Below are positions 1 to 8,956 of a DNA stretch of 64,000 nt, one piece after another. Below the pieces are notes generated by a model. That model was not told the DNA's origin. It was given only the letters and a program-made list of their open reading frames with translations, and did not search any database. The stretch is from CAMCXE01 sp036520615 (GTDB lineage: Bacteria > Pseudomonadota > Gammaproteobacteria > Pseudomonadales > Cellvibrionaceae). The position numbers and the translations under genes are program-made. The stretch spans positions 1-64,000 of the forward strand of contig DATDJI010000027.1 in NCBI GenBank assembly GCA_036520615.1, given 5' to 3'. The stretch's first letter is position 1; each line of letters starts with the position of its first letter.

Positions 1-179
1 GTGCTGTGGCCGAACACCTTTAGCCACTTTACTGGATGGAAAACTAATTTGGGCTGAGAAAAATTTAGCTCAAATGTAAACTGACAGGCACCTTTTAAAA
101 ACCGGTAACTGTCAGATTAAGTCTGAGCTAGTACAGTTTAATATAAGATGCCGAAACCAAAAGGTTTCTAAACTGAATT

Positions 180-210
180 AAATACACGGCTCTTTAAAGC
201 CCGTGTATTT
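180..210 (-). terminator. Hairpin downstream of the TonB-dependent receptor gene
   Basis: A perfect 10-bp inverted repeat (AAATACACGG / CCGTGTATTT) with an 11-nt loop lies about 25 nt beyond the receptor stop codon. On the minus strand a short T-rich stretch follows, so it is a probable but not strong intrinsic terminator. Confidence 0.55.
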
Positions 211-235
211 AACACTTATTGGCGCGATCCGTTAG

Positions 236-2602
236 TTATTTAAAATCAACTTTTACCCGCAGGCCAAACGTTCTGCCCTGTGCCCACATAAAATTCGGTT
301 CAGCACGACTATTCCAACGGCCTTGGTCATTTTTAATTTCTTCATCGGTAATATTATCGATGAATGCTTCGAGTAAATAATCATCCGATGCAGGCTTAAA
401 TTGTAGGCTTGTATCCCATTTTAAATAGGCGTCTTGGCGATCAATATCGGCTGCGTAAGGTAGATTTTTAAAGCCTGCCGGGCGGTCACCGCGATTAGCA
501 GGGTCAAACCATACTTCAGAGGAATAGCTCGCACGCAGACGCGGAGTTAATACGGCACCGCCGGTTAAATCAAAGTCCTGCCGATAGCTTAATGTGAACG
601 CAAGTTCGGGCGCCTGTACTAAAGTGTTGCCACTGAAATTTAATAACGTAGGAAACTTGGCATTATTAGCACTAGGATTAAACGCTGTGCCGTCTACACC
701 GAAGGATGAATCTACGGTGTAAAACTCATCATACGTGGCATCGAGAATCGCCAAAGAGCCTTCAAAATGGCCTTGATCACCGACCAGCCAATTAGCTTCT
801 AATTCAGCACCGTTAATTGTTGCTTTGCCCGCGTTGGTTTTACGCAATAAATCCGCACCTGTGGCCGTAGTGATATTGCTGGTAACTTGTAAATCCGTAT
901 AGCGAGTGGAAAATAATGAAGCAAATATTTGTAAGCGCTGATCTAAAAATAAGCCTTTGAAGCCCAGCTCGTAATTAATATTTTCCTCAGGATTAATATA
1001 TGCCTGCGTGCCCGCTGCTTCATTATTATTCGTGGCAATAACAGCGGCCAAATCGGCCGCGGTCATTGCAGTGGTGCCAGTGTAACCTGCGCCATCTTGA
1101 ATTGTGCCGGATTTAAATCCAGTAGCCACAGAGCTATAAATTAAATCATCAGCATTCAGATCAAATTCAACGCGCCCCATGCCGGTAACCTTATTCCAAT
1201 CCGGTGAGGTGTCATTGAAATTATCCGCCCAACATTGGCCTGTAGCGGCTAAAGTGCGGTTATCTGCAATGCCTGGCGCAGCCAAATTGGGGTCCGCTGG
1301 GCATTTAATATTGCGGCCACCGCGATCCCAGCGCTTATCTTCGGTGTAGCGCGCGCCCAACGTGCCACGCAGCGCGTCGGTAAAACTGTATGTGGTCTGA
1401 CCAAAAACGCTGTTGGATTCTAAGCCGCGATCCGGCTGACGGTAGGTTTCCCAATAAATTGGGTTGCTGTTGCCAGTGGGGCGCGTGTCCCGGTTGGGAT
1501 GCACTATGTCGAAATGGGTTAAATTATTTTCGGTGAAATTAAATAAACCTAGCATCCATTTCCAGTCGGCGTCGTCACTATTTTTTATTTGTATTTCATG
1601 CTGAGTGGCATCGTGATTACATTCAATACAGCCGCCCCATTCGTAATTACCCGGCAGCCAGCTGCGATCCCAGCGGGATTCGCGTGTAGATTTTGTGTAG
1701 CCGCCTAAATAACTTAGCGTTATGCCGCTCTCAAACGAATAATCCAAACGTGTACGCACAGAGTTAACGTCATAATCATTCGTCCCCGGTATTTGAATAT
1801 AAGCCGAGCGATCACTGCCGCCGCTTAAGGTTGGAATCTGGCCTGCACCTTTATCATTAAAATTCTCAAACGTTAACTGCCATTGCACCGCTTCGGTAGG
1901 TTTTAATAAGGACGTAAATCGATAGGACGTTAAATCAGTAGAACCGTATTTTTCACCTAAATTTGAGCTAGGTGCAAAATCCACTACGCCGTCGGAATTA
2001 TCGGTAGCTGCAGCAAAACGCACGGCCCAAATATCGGAGAGTGGAATATTGACCATGGCGCGAGTAGCTGCTCGATCGTAGCTGCCTAGCGTGTGCTCAA
2101 GGCTCGCGGCAAATTCATCCTGAGGTTTTGCAGTGTGTAAATTAATTACGCCGCCAGTGGAATTGCGGCCGAATAGCGTGCCTTGCGGGCCGCGCAAAAT
2201 TTCGCTGGATTCTAAATCGTACATTAATGCAGTTGCACCCTGGGAGCGGGCAGAATAAATACCGTCGATGTGAAATGCGACTGCCGGGTCGCCATTTTCG
2301 GTTTGATCTGACGAGCCAACGCCGCGCATATATACCATCGGTGTATTTTGCGTACCGTTTTGCGCTATATGTAAACTTGGCACCATACCTTGTAAATCAT
2401 TTAAATTAACTACGTGGTTTTCCGACAGAGTTTCTTGCGTAAAGGCGGAAATTGCCAGGGGTGTATCTTGTAAATTGGTTGCGCGTTTAGTTGCAGTAAC
2501 CACAACTTCTTCTATTTCCCGCGAGTTATCGGCGGCGAATCCGCTTTGGCTAATTAATACGCCGATTAAAGCGCCAGGCATCAATTTAAACTTGGTTTTC
2601 AC
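236..2602 (-). CDS. TonB-dependent outer-membrane receptor
   Basis: Outer-membrane active transporter of 788 residues that takes up an unidentified substrate using energy passed from TonB. Residues 1-23 form a signal peptide. A TonB-box-like EEVVVTA segment follows near residue 31, then a plug domain with MRGVGSSDQ, HIDGIY and the typical ILRGPQGTLFGRNSTGGVI segment at about residues 135-155. The remainder is beta-barrel with many aromatic strands. The start is GTG, with AGAGAG about 12 nt upstream. The last residues are VDFK, so the usual terminal Phe is followed by one Lys. It stands alone, with no TonB/ExbBD, regulator or degradative enzyme beside it, and no Fur-like site is obvious upstream. 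The broad class resembles receptors common in polysaccharide- and siderophore-using Cellvibrio and Caulobacter relatives; the substrate cannot be read from the sequence. Confidence 0.93.
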   Translation of the reverse strand: MKTKFKLMPGALIGVLISQSGFAADNSREIEEVVVTATKRATNLQDTPLAISAFTQETLSENHVVNLNDLQGMVPSLHIAQNGTQNTPMVYMRGVGSSDQTENGDPAVAFHIDGIYSARSQGATALMYDLESSEILRGPQGTLFGRNSTGGVINLHTAKPQDEFAASLEHTLGSYDRAATRAMVNIPLSDIWAVRFAAATDNSDGVVDFAPSSNLGEKYGSTDLTSYRFTSLLKPTEAVQWQLTFENFNDKGAGQIPTLSGGSDRSAYIQIPGTNDYDVNSVRTRLDYSFESGITLSYLGGYTKSTRESRWDRSWLPGNYEWGGCIECNHDATQHEIQIKNSDDADWKWMLGLFNFTENNLTHFDIVHPNRDTRPTGNSNPIYWETYRQPDRGLESNSVFGQTTYSFTDALRGTLGARYTEDKRWDRGGRNIKCPADPNLAAPGIADNRTLAATGQCWADNFNDTSPDWNKVTGMGRVEFDLNADDLIYSSVATGFKSGTIQDGAGYTGTTAMTAADLAAVIATNNNEAAGTQAYINPEENINYELGFKGLFLDQRLQIFASLFSTRYTDLQVTSNITTATGADLLRKTNAGKATINGAELEANWLVGDQGHFEGSLAILDATYDEFYTVDSSFGVDGTAFNPSANNAKFPTLLNFSGNTLVQAPELAFTLSYRQDFDLTGGAVLTPRLRASYSSEVWFDPANRGDRPAGFKNLPYAADIDRQDAYLKWDTSLQFKPASDDYLLEAFIDNITDEEIKNDQGRWNSRAEPNFMWAQGRTFGLRVKVDFK

Positions 2603-2773
2603 TTGAGTGACTCTCTTATCTGTGTTAACTAAAGCGGACCAAAATGGCCGCGGTTATTTAAGCCGCGGCATATTAACAAACTCACCATTTGATATGTTAT
2701 TAAGTGTTATTTTTGATTAGTCAAGACGCTCTGATTAAGTCTAAATGCGCTATTTCGCAAACATCATATTTAC

Positions 2774-2944
2774 TTGCATGCAGCTGTCGTGGCGAACCGC
2801 TGCCAGCGCGTACACTCACGTGATGAAACTACTAGCCCTTTGCTCGATTTAGCGTTGCGCACTCTGCAGGCTATATCCGATGAAATGCAGATAAATGATT
2901 TTAAAAATCCAGAGAGGATTACTTCTGCTGTACAAAGATACTAA
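2774..2944 (+). CDS. Possible small ORF or gene remnant, 56 aa
   Basis: A frame opening with TTG encodes 56 residues with a protein-like composition in its second half (SPLLDLALRTLQAISDEM, then NPERITSAVQRY at the end). The frame also stays open some codons upstream, so it may be the tail of a decayed gene rather than a complete gene. No clear Shine-Dalgarno precedes the TTG. A terminator-like hairpin lies 70 nt downstream on the same strand, which is the main reason to list it. No family is recognised. Confidence 0.25.
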   Translation: MHAAVVANRCQRVHSRDETTSPLLDLALRTLQAISDEMQINDFKNPERITSAVQRY

Positions 2945-3015
2945 ACGCTCTGCATTTGTAAGAGGTAAATAGTCGTTTCGCCACCGCAGAGAACTTCGGC
3001 TCTGAGAATCCTTTT

Positions 3016-3039
3016 AAGTCCTGCATGAAGGACTTTTTG
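3016..3039 (+). terminator. Terminator-like hairpin
   Basis: AAGTCC, an 8-nt loop, GGACTT and then a T run. This is the form of a short rho-independent terminator on the + strand, upstream of pip and downstream of the small frame at 2774-2944. Confidence 0.45.
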
Positions 3040-3231
3040 TCGAGCGGCATCGGCATTGAAGATGTGAACTAAAGACCAGTAGCTGTGTAAAGTGTAAGCG
3101 AAGCTTGATTAATCCTTGCGTGGGGTTCGTCTTAGGCCGCAGGAGCTTCTATCATTAATTCAGCATGTACTGCCTCATTGGAGGTTGTGATAGGGTGGAT
3201 GCTGCCTTACTGTCTTTTGGAGAGAAAACGA

Positions 3232-4191
3232 ATGAAAACCCTCTATTCTGAGTTGCGTGTAGATGTGACAGGCGAGCTCGCAGTGGACGCAATCCATAGT
3301 CTTTATTGGGAAGTCAGCGGCAACCCTGACGGAGTGCCAGTATTATTTATTCACGGCGGGCCCGGTGCGGGTAGCAGCCATATTGATCGGCGTTTTTTTG
3401 ATCCTGCGCGCTACCGCATTGTGCTGTTTGATCAGCGAGGCAGTGGCCGTTCCACACCGCATGCCGAATTACAAAATAACACCACAGCGGATTTAATCAG
3501 CGATATAGAGGCCCTGCGCGAACACCTCAATATTGAGCGTTGGGTGCTTTTTGGTGGTTCCTGGGGTTCAACCCTTGGTCTACTCTACGCCCAGGCTTTT
3601 CCTGAACGTGTGATGGCGATGATTTTGCGCGGTATATTTCTCTGTCGCGCCACAGATTTACAGTGGTTTTATCAATCCGGTGCAGATCGAATATTTCCGG
3701 ATTATTGGGAGGATTTTGTTTCACATATTCCCGAAGCTGAGCGCAATAATTTAATGGAGGCTTATTATGAGCGCCTCACAGGGGCCAATGAATTAGCCAA
3801 AATGTCCTGCGCTAAGGCTTGGTCCACTTGGGAGGGGCGATGTGCCACGTTGCGACCTAACCCGGAAATTGTGCATTTTTTTGCCGATCCGCACAGAGCT
3901 TTGTCACTTGCCCGCATTGAAGCGCATTATTTTGTAAATAATGCATTTATTGCCCCCAACCAAATTATTGAAAATGCTCATAAATTAAAAAACATTCGCG
4001 GCATTATTGTGCACGGCCGTTACGATGTGGTCTGCCCGCTGGATAACGCTTTTGCGTTACACCAAGCTTGGCCGGGATCTGAATTACAAATTATTCGCGA
4101 CGCCGGCCATTCTTCTATGGAGCCGAGCATAGTAGACGCACTGGTGCGCGCGACTGATCAAATTGCCGATGAGCTCTATCCAGATTCTTAA
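3232..4191 (+). CDS. pip: Proline iminopeptidase
   Basis: Cytoplasmic serine peptidase of the alpha/beta-hydrolase fold (family S33) that removes N-terminal proline from peptides. The protein has 319 residues, typical of the family. Visible motifs are the oxyanion-hole segment HGGPGAG, the DQRGSGRS strand-turn, the nucleophile elbow GGSWGS, the acidic segment GRYDVVCP and the catalytic His in DAGHSS. The start was placed at ATG 3232 because TTGGAGAG lies about 8 nt upstream. An in-frame upstream extension of 18 codons adds nothing conserved. The gene is monocistronic and converges on the histidine kinase gene. Confidence 0.93.
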   Translation: MKTLYSELRVDVTGELAVDAIHSLYWEVSGNPDGVPVLFIHGGPGAGSSHIDRRFFDPARYRIVLFDQRGSGRSTPHAELQNNTTADLISDIEALREHLNIERWVLFGGSWGSTLGLLYAQAFPERVMAMILRGIFLCRATDLQWFYQSGADRIFPDYWEDFVSHIPEAERNNLMEAYYERLTGANELAKMSCAKAWSTWEGRCATLRPNPEIVHFFADPHRALSLARIEAHYFVNNAFIAPNQIIENAHKLKNIRGIIVHGRYDVVCPLDNAFALHQAWPGSELQIIRDAGHSSMEPSIVDALVRATDQIADELYPDS

Positions 4192-4228
4192 ACGTCGCAG
4201 TTAATTTTTTAGCGTTAATTCAAGCGCT

Positions 4229-5533
4229 TTATCCGATTTTAAAGGTGTTTTTATCTGCATTTGTGTTATCGCGTGGCCAATGTAGCGTAAAGCAGGCGCC
4301 TCCCAATGGGGAGTCGCTTAGGTGAATATCTCCGCTGTGCCAGCGCATTAAACGCTTAACAATTGCAAGGCCCAAACCGAAACCGCGTTTGCTGGAGTTT
4401 TGCGTATTATTTAAGCGCACAAATGATTCAAATACGCGGCTATGTTCAGCACGCGGCACGCCGGGGCCATCGTCACAGACCGTAATAACGACCTGTTCGC
4501 CAGGTGTGCTGGCGCGTACCTGAATAGTTGACTCCGCAAAGCGCGCAGCATTTTCCAATAAATTAACCATGACGCGCTCCATAAGTTGCCAGTCCGCAGC
4601 TACTTGAGTTGCACACTGCGTGCATTCGAGCGTAACGATTAAATCTGGATTTGCCTTGCGGGCGCGCTGCACTAAATCAGATAGAAAATCCTTTATATTT
4701 TCCGTCTGCATATACAGCTGACGATTTTCTTGTTCGAAACTTGCGTAATTTAATAGCTGGTTTACCAATGCATCCATTTCATTGACGTCCAGCCACAAGC
4801 TTTGCCATTGCTCTTGAACATTTTGTGGCACCGAATATCCCGCCATTTGATCCTGCGCCATCGCAAGCGCAAATTTCATACGTGCAAGCGGAGTGCGCAA
4901 TTCATGGGAAACGGCGTAGGTCATTTCTTTATAGGAAGTTAAAACTGAGTGCAAGCGTTGACTCATACAGCAAAACGCTTCTGAAAGGCCGAATAAAGGG
5001 GAATTTTTCTTCAGTGTTAATCCACAAAATACTTCGGCAAAATCTAATTGTTGAGTCTGTAAGGCTAAGCGGCGTAAATCGCGCATTAATGGCCACAGCC
5101 AGCTAAATACGGCTAAGCCAATAAATAAATACACAACTAATAAAATGGCACGATATTGCCAGGGCTCTTGTGGGTGCGGCACCGGATAGCGGATGTGAAT
5201 AATGGCCGGCTCAGAGCGATAGTGAAATACATCGCGATAATGAATGCCTGAAGCGGGATCTAAACTGGAAATAATTAGCGATTTTTTTTGTTTTAATTCG
5301 CTCAGCGTTTGATTATTAGTTAAATCAGCGTCGCTGAGAATTTCAACGCTGGTGCCATCGGGGGTAATGTAGGGCAGTTGCTCGGTATGCGTGGCGGCAA
5401 AATCGGCTAGAATTAGTTCCGCTGGCGATAATGCATCGTCATCAGCTGAGCCAACGAGTTGGTCTAAAATAAAACCTGCGCCAACTAAGGTCGCTAAAAT
5501 CAGGCCATACAGTGAAAAAAATACGCGGCCCAT
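4229..5533 (-). CDS. RstB-like sensor histidine kinase
   Basis: Inner-membrane kinase of 434 residues. TM1 is at about residues 4-27, followed by a small periplasmic sensor of about 100 residues, TM2 at about 128-148, a HAMP-like linker, an HisKA domain with the phospho-acceptor His210 in AVSHELRTPLARM, and a HATPase domain with N box (NLLENAARFAE), G1 (DDGPGVP) and G2 (GFGLGLAIV). The layout and the H-box context resemble E. coli RstB. The gene starts 6 nt after the stop of its response regulator and is last in the operon mipA-DUF3019-RR-HK. The stimulus is unknown; the linked outer-membrane MipA-type protein suggests an envelope signal. Confidence 0.9.
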   Translation of the reverse strand: MGRVFFSLYGLILATLVGAGFILDQLVGSADDDALSPAELILADFAATHTEQLPYITPDGTSVEILSDADLTNNQTLSELKQKKSLIISSLDPASGIHYRDVFHYRSEPAIIHIRYPVPHPQEPWQYRAILLVVYLFIGLAVFSWLWPLMRDLRRLALQTQQLDFAEVFCGLTLKKNSPLFGLSEAFCCMSQRLHSVLTSYKEMTYAVSHELRTPLARMKFALAMAQDQMAGYSVPQNVQEQWQSLWLDVNEMDALVNQLLNYASFEQENRQLYMQTENIKDFLSDLVQRARKANPDLIVTLECTQCATQVAADWQLMERVMVNLLENAARFAESTIQVRASTPGEQVVITVCDDGPGVPRAEHSRVFESFVRLNNTQNSSKRGFGLGLAIVKRLMRWHSGDIHLSDSPLGGACFTLHWPRDNTNADKNTFKIG

Positions 5534-5539
5534 TTTGGT

Positions 5540-6244
5540 TTATAGCGCATCGGCTACTAATAAATAGCCGCGCCCCCAAATAGTTTTGATTGTATGGGGC
5601 GCATCAGGTGTTTCACCGAGTTTTTTGCGCAACTGAGAAATGCGCACATCAATTGTACGATCCAGGCCGTCATAGGGTCGCGAATAAACTCGGCTAAATA
5701 AATATTCTCGGCTGAGCACTTGGCCTGCATGTTTGGCAAACGTCAGCAGTAAATCAAATTCATGGCTAGACAAATTTAATTGTTCACCTGCGCGGGTTGC
5801 TGTGCGCAATTTTAAATTAATTGTCAGTGCGCCGAGAGTTAATTCTTGCTGCAAAGCTGTGTTGTCGTTGCGATAGCGCCGCAATAATGCATTGATACGC
5901 GCTAAGAGTAATTGGGGTTCCACAGGCTTTAATACGTAGTCGTCGGCACCGGACTCCAGCCCCTTTATTTGCTCAGCATTTTCCGTTCGTGCGGTCAAAA
6001 ACATAATCGGACCTTGATAATCGCCGCGAATGTCCTGGCATATTTCCAAGCCGTTTTTGCCCGGTAAACTTATATCTAAAATAATTAAATCCGGGCAAAT
6101 ATCGGCTGTAAGGCGCGCAACCTTAAGGCCAGAGGTTTCCTTGTGAACTTTAAACCCTTGGCTAGTTAAATATTCTGCAATTAAATTCGCCAACCGCAAA
6201 TCGTCTTCCACCAATAAAATTTGGCATGGGTCATCAACTGTCAT
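5540..6244 (-). CDS. RstA-like OmpR-family response regulator
   Basis: Cytoplasmic DNA-binding regulator of 234 residues. The receiver domain has the acidic pair in VEDD (residues 14-15), phospho-acceptor Asp57 (LIILDISLPG) and Lys in VLKPVEP. The C-terminal winged helix carries YDGLDRTIDVRISQLRKKL, very close to E. coli RstA. The start is set at ATG 6244, which overlaps the stop codon of the DUF3019 gene by one base and has TTGGAG 7 nt upstream. An in-frame start 15 nt earlier is less well placed. It is predicted to pair with the kinase encoded next and probably controls its own operon (inference). Confidence 0.92.
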   Translation of the reverse strand: MTVDDPCQILLVEDDLRLANLIAEYLTSQGFKVHKETSGLKVARLTADICPDLIILDISLPGKNGLEICQDIRGDYQGPIMFLTARTENAEQIKGLESGADDYVLKPVEPQLLLARINALLRRYRNDNTALQQELTLGALTINLKLRTATRAGEQLNLSSHEFDLLLTFAKHAGQVLSREYLFSRVYSRPYDGLDRTIDVRISQLRKKLGETPDAPHTIKTIWGRGYLLVADAL

Positions 6245-6651
6245 TAATAAAAGCTCCAAGGGTTGCGTCGCTTGCGGTGGACATTTTGCTGTTGGAGAAC
6301 TTGGAAGTGGCCGTCGGCCAGCACGCTGCCGGTGTCGGAGGCGAGAAAAAACCGCACAGTCCTGCTCGCACGCGGTGAGAGAATATGGTCACCAGATTGG
6401 GCCTGTTGCCAGCATCGTAGGGGCTGCGCTTGGCCCTCTTGGAACAGGCACGCTGACAGCGTCACAGGCGACTGCCAGTGTAGCGTCACGGCTCCACTGC
6501 ATTCTTGCTCGCTCTCTCCGAGCACACACAGCCTTGGTGTAAGGATTAATTCAATTTCTCGGCTTTGACTTGAGGCCCATTGAGAAAAGCCAAATACTGA
6601 AATGGATGCAATACCAAGCCGAATAAAAAGGCGTTTAAAAATAATAAACAC
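6244..6651 (-). CDS. DUF3019 family secreted protein
   Basis: Small exported protein of about 135 residues with an N-terminal signal sequence (residues 1 to about 29, ending near WASSQS) and three to four cysteines (RLCVLG, QECSG, SACLF, LRCWQQ) typical of DUF3019. Its function is unknown. It sits between a MipA/OmpV-family gene, which it overlaps by 17 nt, and an RstA/RstB-like pair, an arrangement seen in other gammaproteobacteria. The start codon is problematic. The GTG at 6651 lies inside the AGGAGGTG Shine-Dalgarno itself, and only ATT codons (6645, 6642) occur at normal spacing. Confidence 0.75.
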   Translation of the reverse strand: MFIIFKRLFIRLGIASISVFGFSQWASSQSREIELILTPRLCVLGESEQECSGAVTLHWQSPVTLSACLFQEGQAQPLRCWQQAQSGDHILSPRASRTVRFFLASDTGSVLADGHFQVLQQQNVHRKRRNPWSFY

Positions 6652-7495
6652 CTCCTAAAAATATGCTGTAAACGCGTGATTCTTCCATCAAAGGGCTTGC
6701 CGCGATTTCTGAAGAAAAAACCTTGATTGCCGAGCTCGCCTTAAGGGCAAAATGTTGATTGATAGGTTTTAAATATTCAACCCGAACCAGTTTAGACCAG
6801 CCGCCGCGATCAGCTAAGTAAACCGGTAATGTCTGCGTGGCTTCTTGCGAATAAACGCCGTAATAATAGTTGATGTAATCTCGGCTCTGGAAATTAGCGC
6901 CAAAACTGATACGCCAATGGTCAAGGAAATCGCGACTTACCGCTAGGCGCATTTCTCGGCCGGAATGGTATCCAGAAATCTCATCCAGCAACTGAAAATT
7001 AAATTCAAATCCTTGCTGACTGAACGTGTATTCAAATCCACTCAACGCGCTGGTGTGGCGGTAATGTAGTTTAGGTGTGGCCGGTTGCGGCTCTGCTGTT
7101 GTAGGTCCGTCGCCACCTGAGAAGTCTGGATGCAGAGGCAGACGACTGGCGGCGTATTGCCAGCGACGAAAATAAAGCTGCTCTAAGCTTGGTAAAACCA
7201 ATAAATTTATTTGTTGTGACGGATTTTCCCAGAGCGTAAAGCCAGCTTCGAGATTGTCGAGAAAAAACCGCTCGCCGTAATAACTCAGTTTAGGGCGCAC
7301 TAGAAGAGGAATGTCGCTACCGCCTTTGAGCGGGTTCGTGCTCAATCCAAGTCCAAGCCCCACACTTAATTCCCAGTTTCCATTTGAAGAGCAGGGCGCT
7401 TGGCATAATTTACTGGTGGGGCCAGCTGCGTCTACAAGCGCAGCCTGTAGCAGAAAACACCCAATGATAAGGAAACGTACAACTAAATTACTCAC
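6635..7495 (-). CDS. MipA/OmpV-family outer-membrane protein
   Basis: Outer-membrane beta-barrel of about 286 residues. MipA of E. coli scaffolds murein synthases and hydrolases, and OmpV-type relatives are porin-like. The mature part begins with WELSVGLGLGLSTNPLKGGSD and shows VRPKLSYYGERFFLDN, typical of the family. The C-terminus GGVYYF ends in Phe, as barrel proteins do. The GTG at 7495 is chosen as start because it opens a hydrophobic signal sequence (VVRFLIIGCFLLQAALVDA). The longer frame reaches back through a transcription terminator and so cannot be real. It is first gene of the operon with DUF3019 and a two-component pair, which probably regulates it. Confidence 0.85.
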   Translation of the reverse strand: MSNLVVRFLIIGCFLLQAALVDAAGPTSKLCQAPCSSNGNWELSVGLGLGLSTNPLKGGSDIPLLVRPKLSYYGERFFLDNLEAGFTLWENPSQQINLLVLPSLEQLYFRRWQYAASRLPLHPDFSGGDGPTTAEPQPATPKLHYRHTSALSGFEYTFSQQGFEFNFQLLDEISGYHSGREMRLAVSRDFLDHWRISFGANFQSRDYINYYYGVYSQEATQTLPVYLADRGGWSKLVRVEYLKPINQHFALKASSAIKVFSSEIAASPLMEESRVYSIFLGGVYYF

Positions 7496-7595
7496 ACAAC
7501 ATGCTCGATAAAAAGGCAGGTAGGTAGAATGCAGCCGACACCCGGCTTCTGTAATGGCATTTTTGGTAATAATTTGTAACCCGACCCTAAAACGC

Positions 7596-7624
7596 AAAAA
7601 GCCATCCGAGGATGGCTTTTTTTG
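7596..7624. terminator. Bidirectional intrinsic terminator
   Basis: AAAAA-GCCATC-CGAG-GATGGC-TTTTTTT. With the flanking A and T tracts the stem works on both strands. On the minus strand it ends transcription of the lipoprotein gene 15 nt upstream. Confidence 0.85.
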
Positions 7625-7639
7625 TGTCACTAATAATTA

Positions 7640-8749
7640 TTAGTCGAGTTTAAGACCGGTGTTCTGCTCGATAAAGTCGGTCCAAGTTGTATCAACTTGT
7701 TTGTCGATCGTACCGTCTTTACCTTTATCCAGGGTGTACTTAAGGTCAACCTGGTTGAGGATTTCAAAACGGGCGATCTCTTTTTCGCTTTCAACCACTA
7801 ACACACCGCCGTTTGGGACGGCAAAGCCTTGGCCAGTAATGGTTTTTTCTGTGTAAATTTTCAAGCGAGAAGTTGGCAGGCTTTTGCTATTTGCTGTGGC
7901 CTTACCCAGGCTCAACATACTGCCTTTAACACCGATCGTGTAAGCGGCATCGACCATGCTTGATTGCAGATAGGACTCAAATTCATTGAGCTGTACCACT
8001 TGATCAGCTTTGCCTTTTTCTTGGAAGATCAAGGAAGAGCCCGGCACGCCGTTTAATTCGGCTCGAAGATACTTGCGCTCAGGGTTGGAAATAGAAAATT
8101 CCACCTTGCCAGTAATATCCAAACTGCGGCCTATTTCTTTGCCATTTTTAGTTGGCTGAGCAACATAAAAGCGTTTCAGGTCAGCGCCCAATTTAAGTAG
8201 CAGGGTGCTGTCATTGTTGTTGGAGAGAATGCCTGATTGCGAAGAAAGGGATACGGTAGCTTTACCGTTAAGCCAGAACTGCGCGGTTTTACATTCGCTG
8301 AAGCTGAAATCAACATACAACTTTAAGAAGTCCGTAACACCATTGGCACCCAAGTTGGCTGTGTCTAAGCCCACTGTGCCGCTGGCAGTGCCGCCTTGGT
8401 TACAAATTGCTTTACTGGCTTGAAAGTCTATTCCCGTAGCACTGTCAGGAATCGTGCTGTTGGCTTGAGCATTTGCCATGTTGGCAAGGCCATCGCCTAG
8501 GTTGCCTTCCATATAAAGGGGGTGAGGTTGGTTGGCATCAGTGCTACCAGGGCCTGCTTGGGCCGTCACTTCAAGCGCTGTTCCCAACACTGTTTCCAGG
8601 TTGTCTTCTGTAATGCCTACAGCGCGCTGATCCACAATCTGTGAATCATTGTTTAATTTAGCGCTGCTAGCGTCTTTGCCACTACCGCAGGCGGTTAAAG
8701 CAACGCTCAAGGCAGTCAGAGCGATGGTTTTTGCAACTAGATGAGTCAT
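7640..8749 (-). CDS. Hypothetical lipoprotein
   Basis: A 369-residue exported lipoprotein of unknown function. The signal peptide ends in the lipobox LTAC, with the acylated Cys at residue 21 followed by GSGKD. The mature part is rich in Ser, Asn, Gly and alternating hydrophobic residues, suggesting an all-beta fold, and contains a repeat-poor stretch LDKGKDGTIDKQVDTTW near the end that looks like an Asp-rich turn. There is no recognised domain. The start ATG has GACGAGGC upstream. It is transcribed alone and ends at a strong terminator. Confidence 0.7.
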   Translation of the reverse strand: MTHLVAKTIALTALSVALTACGSGKDASSAKLNNDSQIVDQRAVGITEDNLETVLGTALEVTAQAGPGSTDANQPHPLYMEGNLGDGLANMANAQANSTIPDSATGIDFQASKAICNQGGTASGTVGLDTANLGANGVTDFLKLYVDFSFSECKTAQFWLNGKATVSLSSQSGILSNNNDSTLLLKLGADLKRFYVAQPTKNGKEIGRSLDITGKVEFSISNPERKYLRAELNGVPGSSLIFQEKGKADQVVQLNEFESYLQSSMVDAAYTIGVKGSMLSLGKATANSKSLPTSRLKIYTEKTITGQGFAVPNGGVLVVESEKEIARFEILNQVDLKYTLDKGKDGTIDKQVDTTWTDFIEQNTGLKLD

Positions 8750-8956
8750 GCCTCGTCTCCATGGAGAGAATTTTATATCGTGGAGCGAGTATAAGCCTTT
8801 ACGCCTTAATAAAAGGCAAAGTATTTGGCATTTTGGATGGACTTACTTAGCGTTACTAACAAGTCGCTAAGGACCTGGGGGGAATTGATGTTAAAGCTAC
8901 GAGAAAGTATATCCCTGTTTGATCACTACTCTACCTGCAGTAAATTATCTAAATGT

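Larger units (their letters stand above)
2603..3231. other. Intergenic region between receptor and pip
   Basis: About 630 nt separate two divergent genes. It holds a GC hairpin in the receptor leader (GCCGCGG / CCGCGGC, 2647-2669), a possible small reading frame (2774-2944) and a terminator-like hairpin (3016-3039), listed separately. No Fur, ANR or other recognisable operator was seen. Confidence 0.6.
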
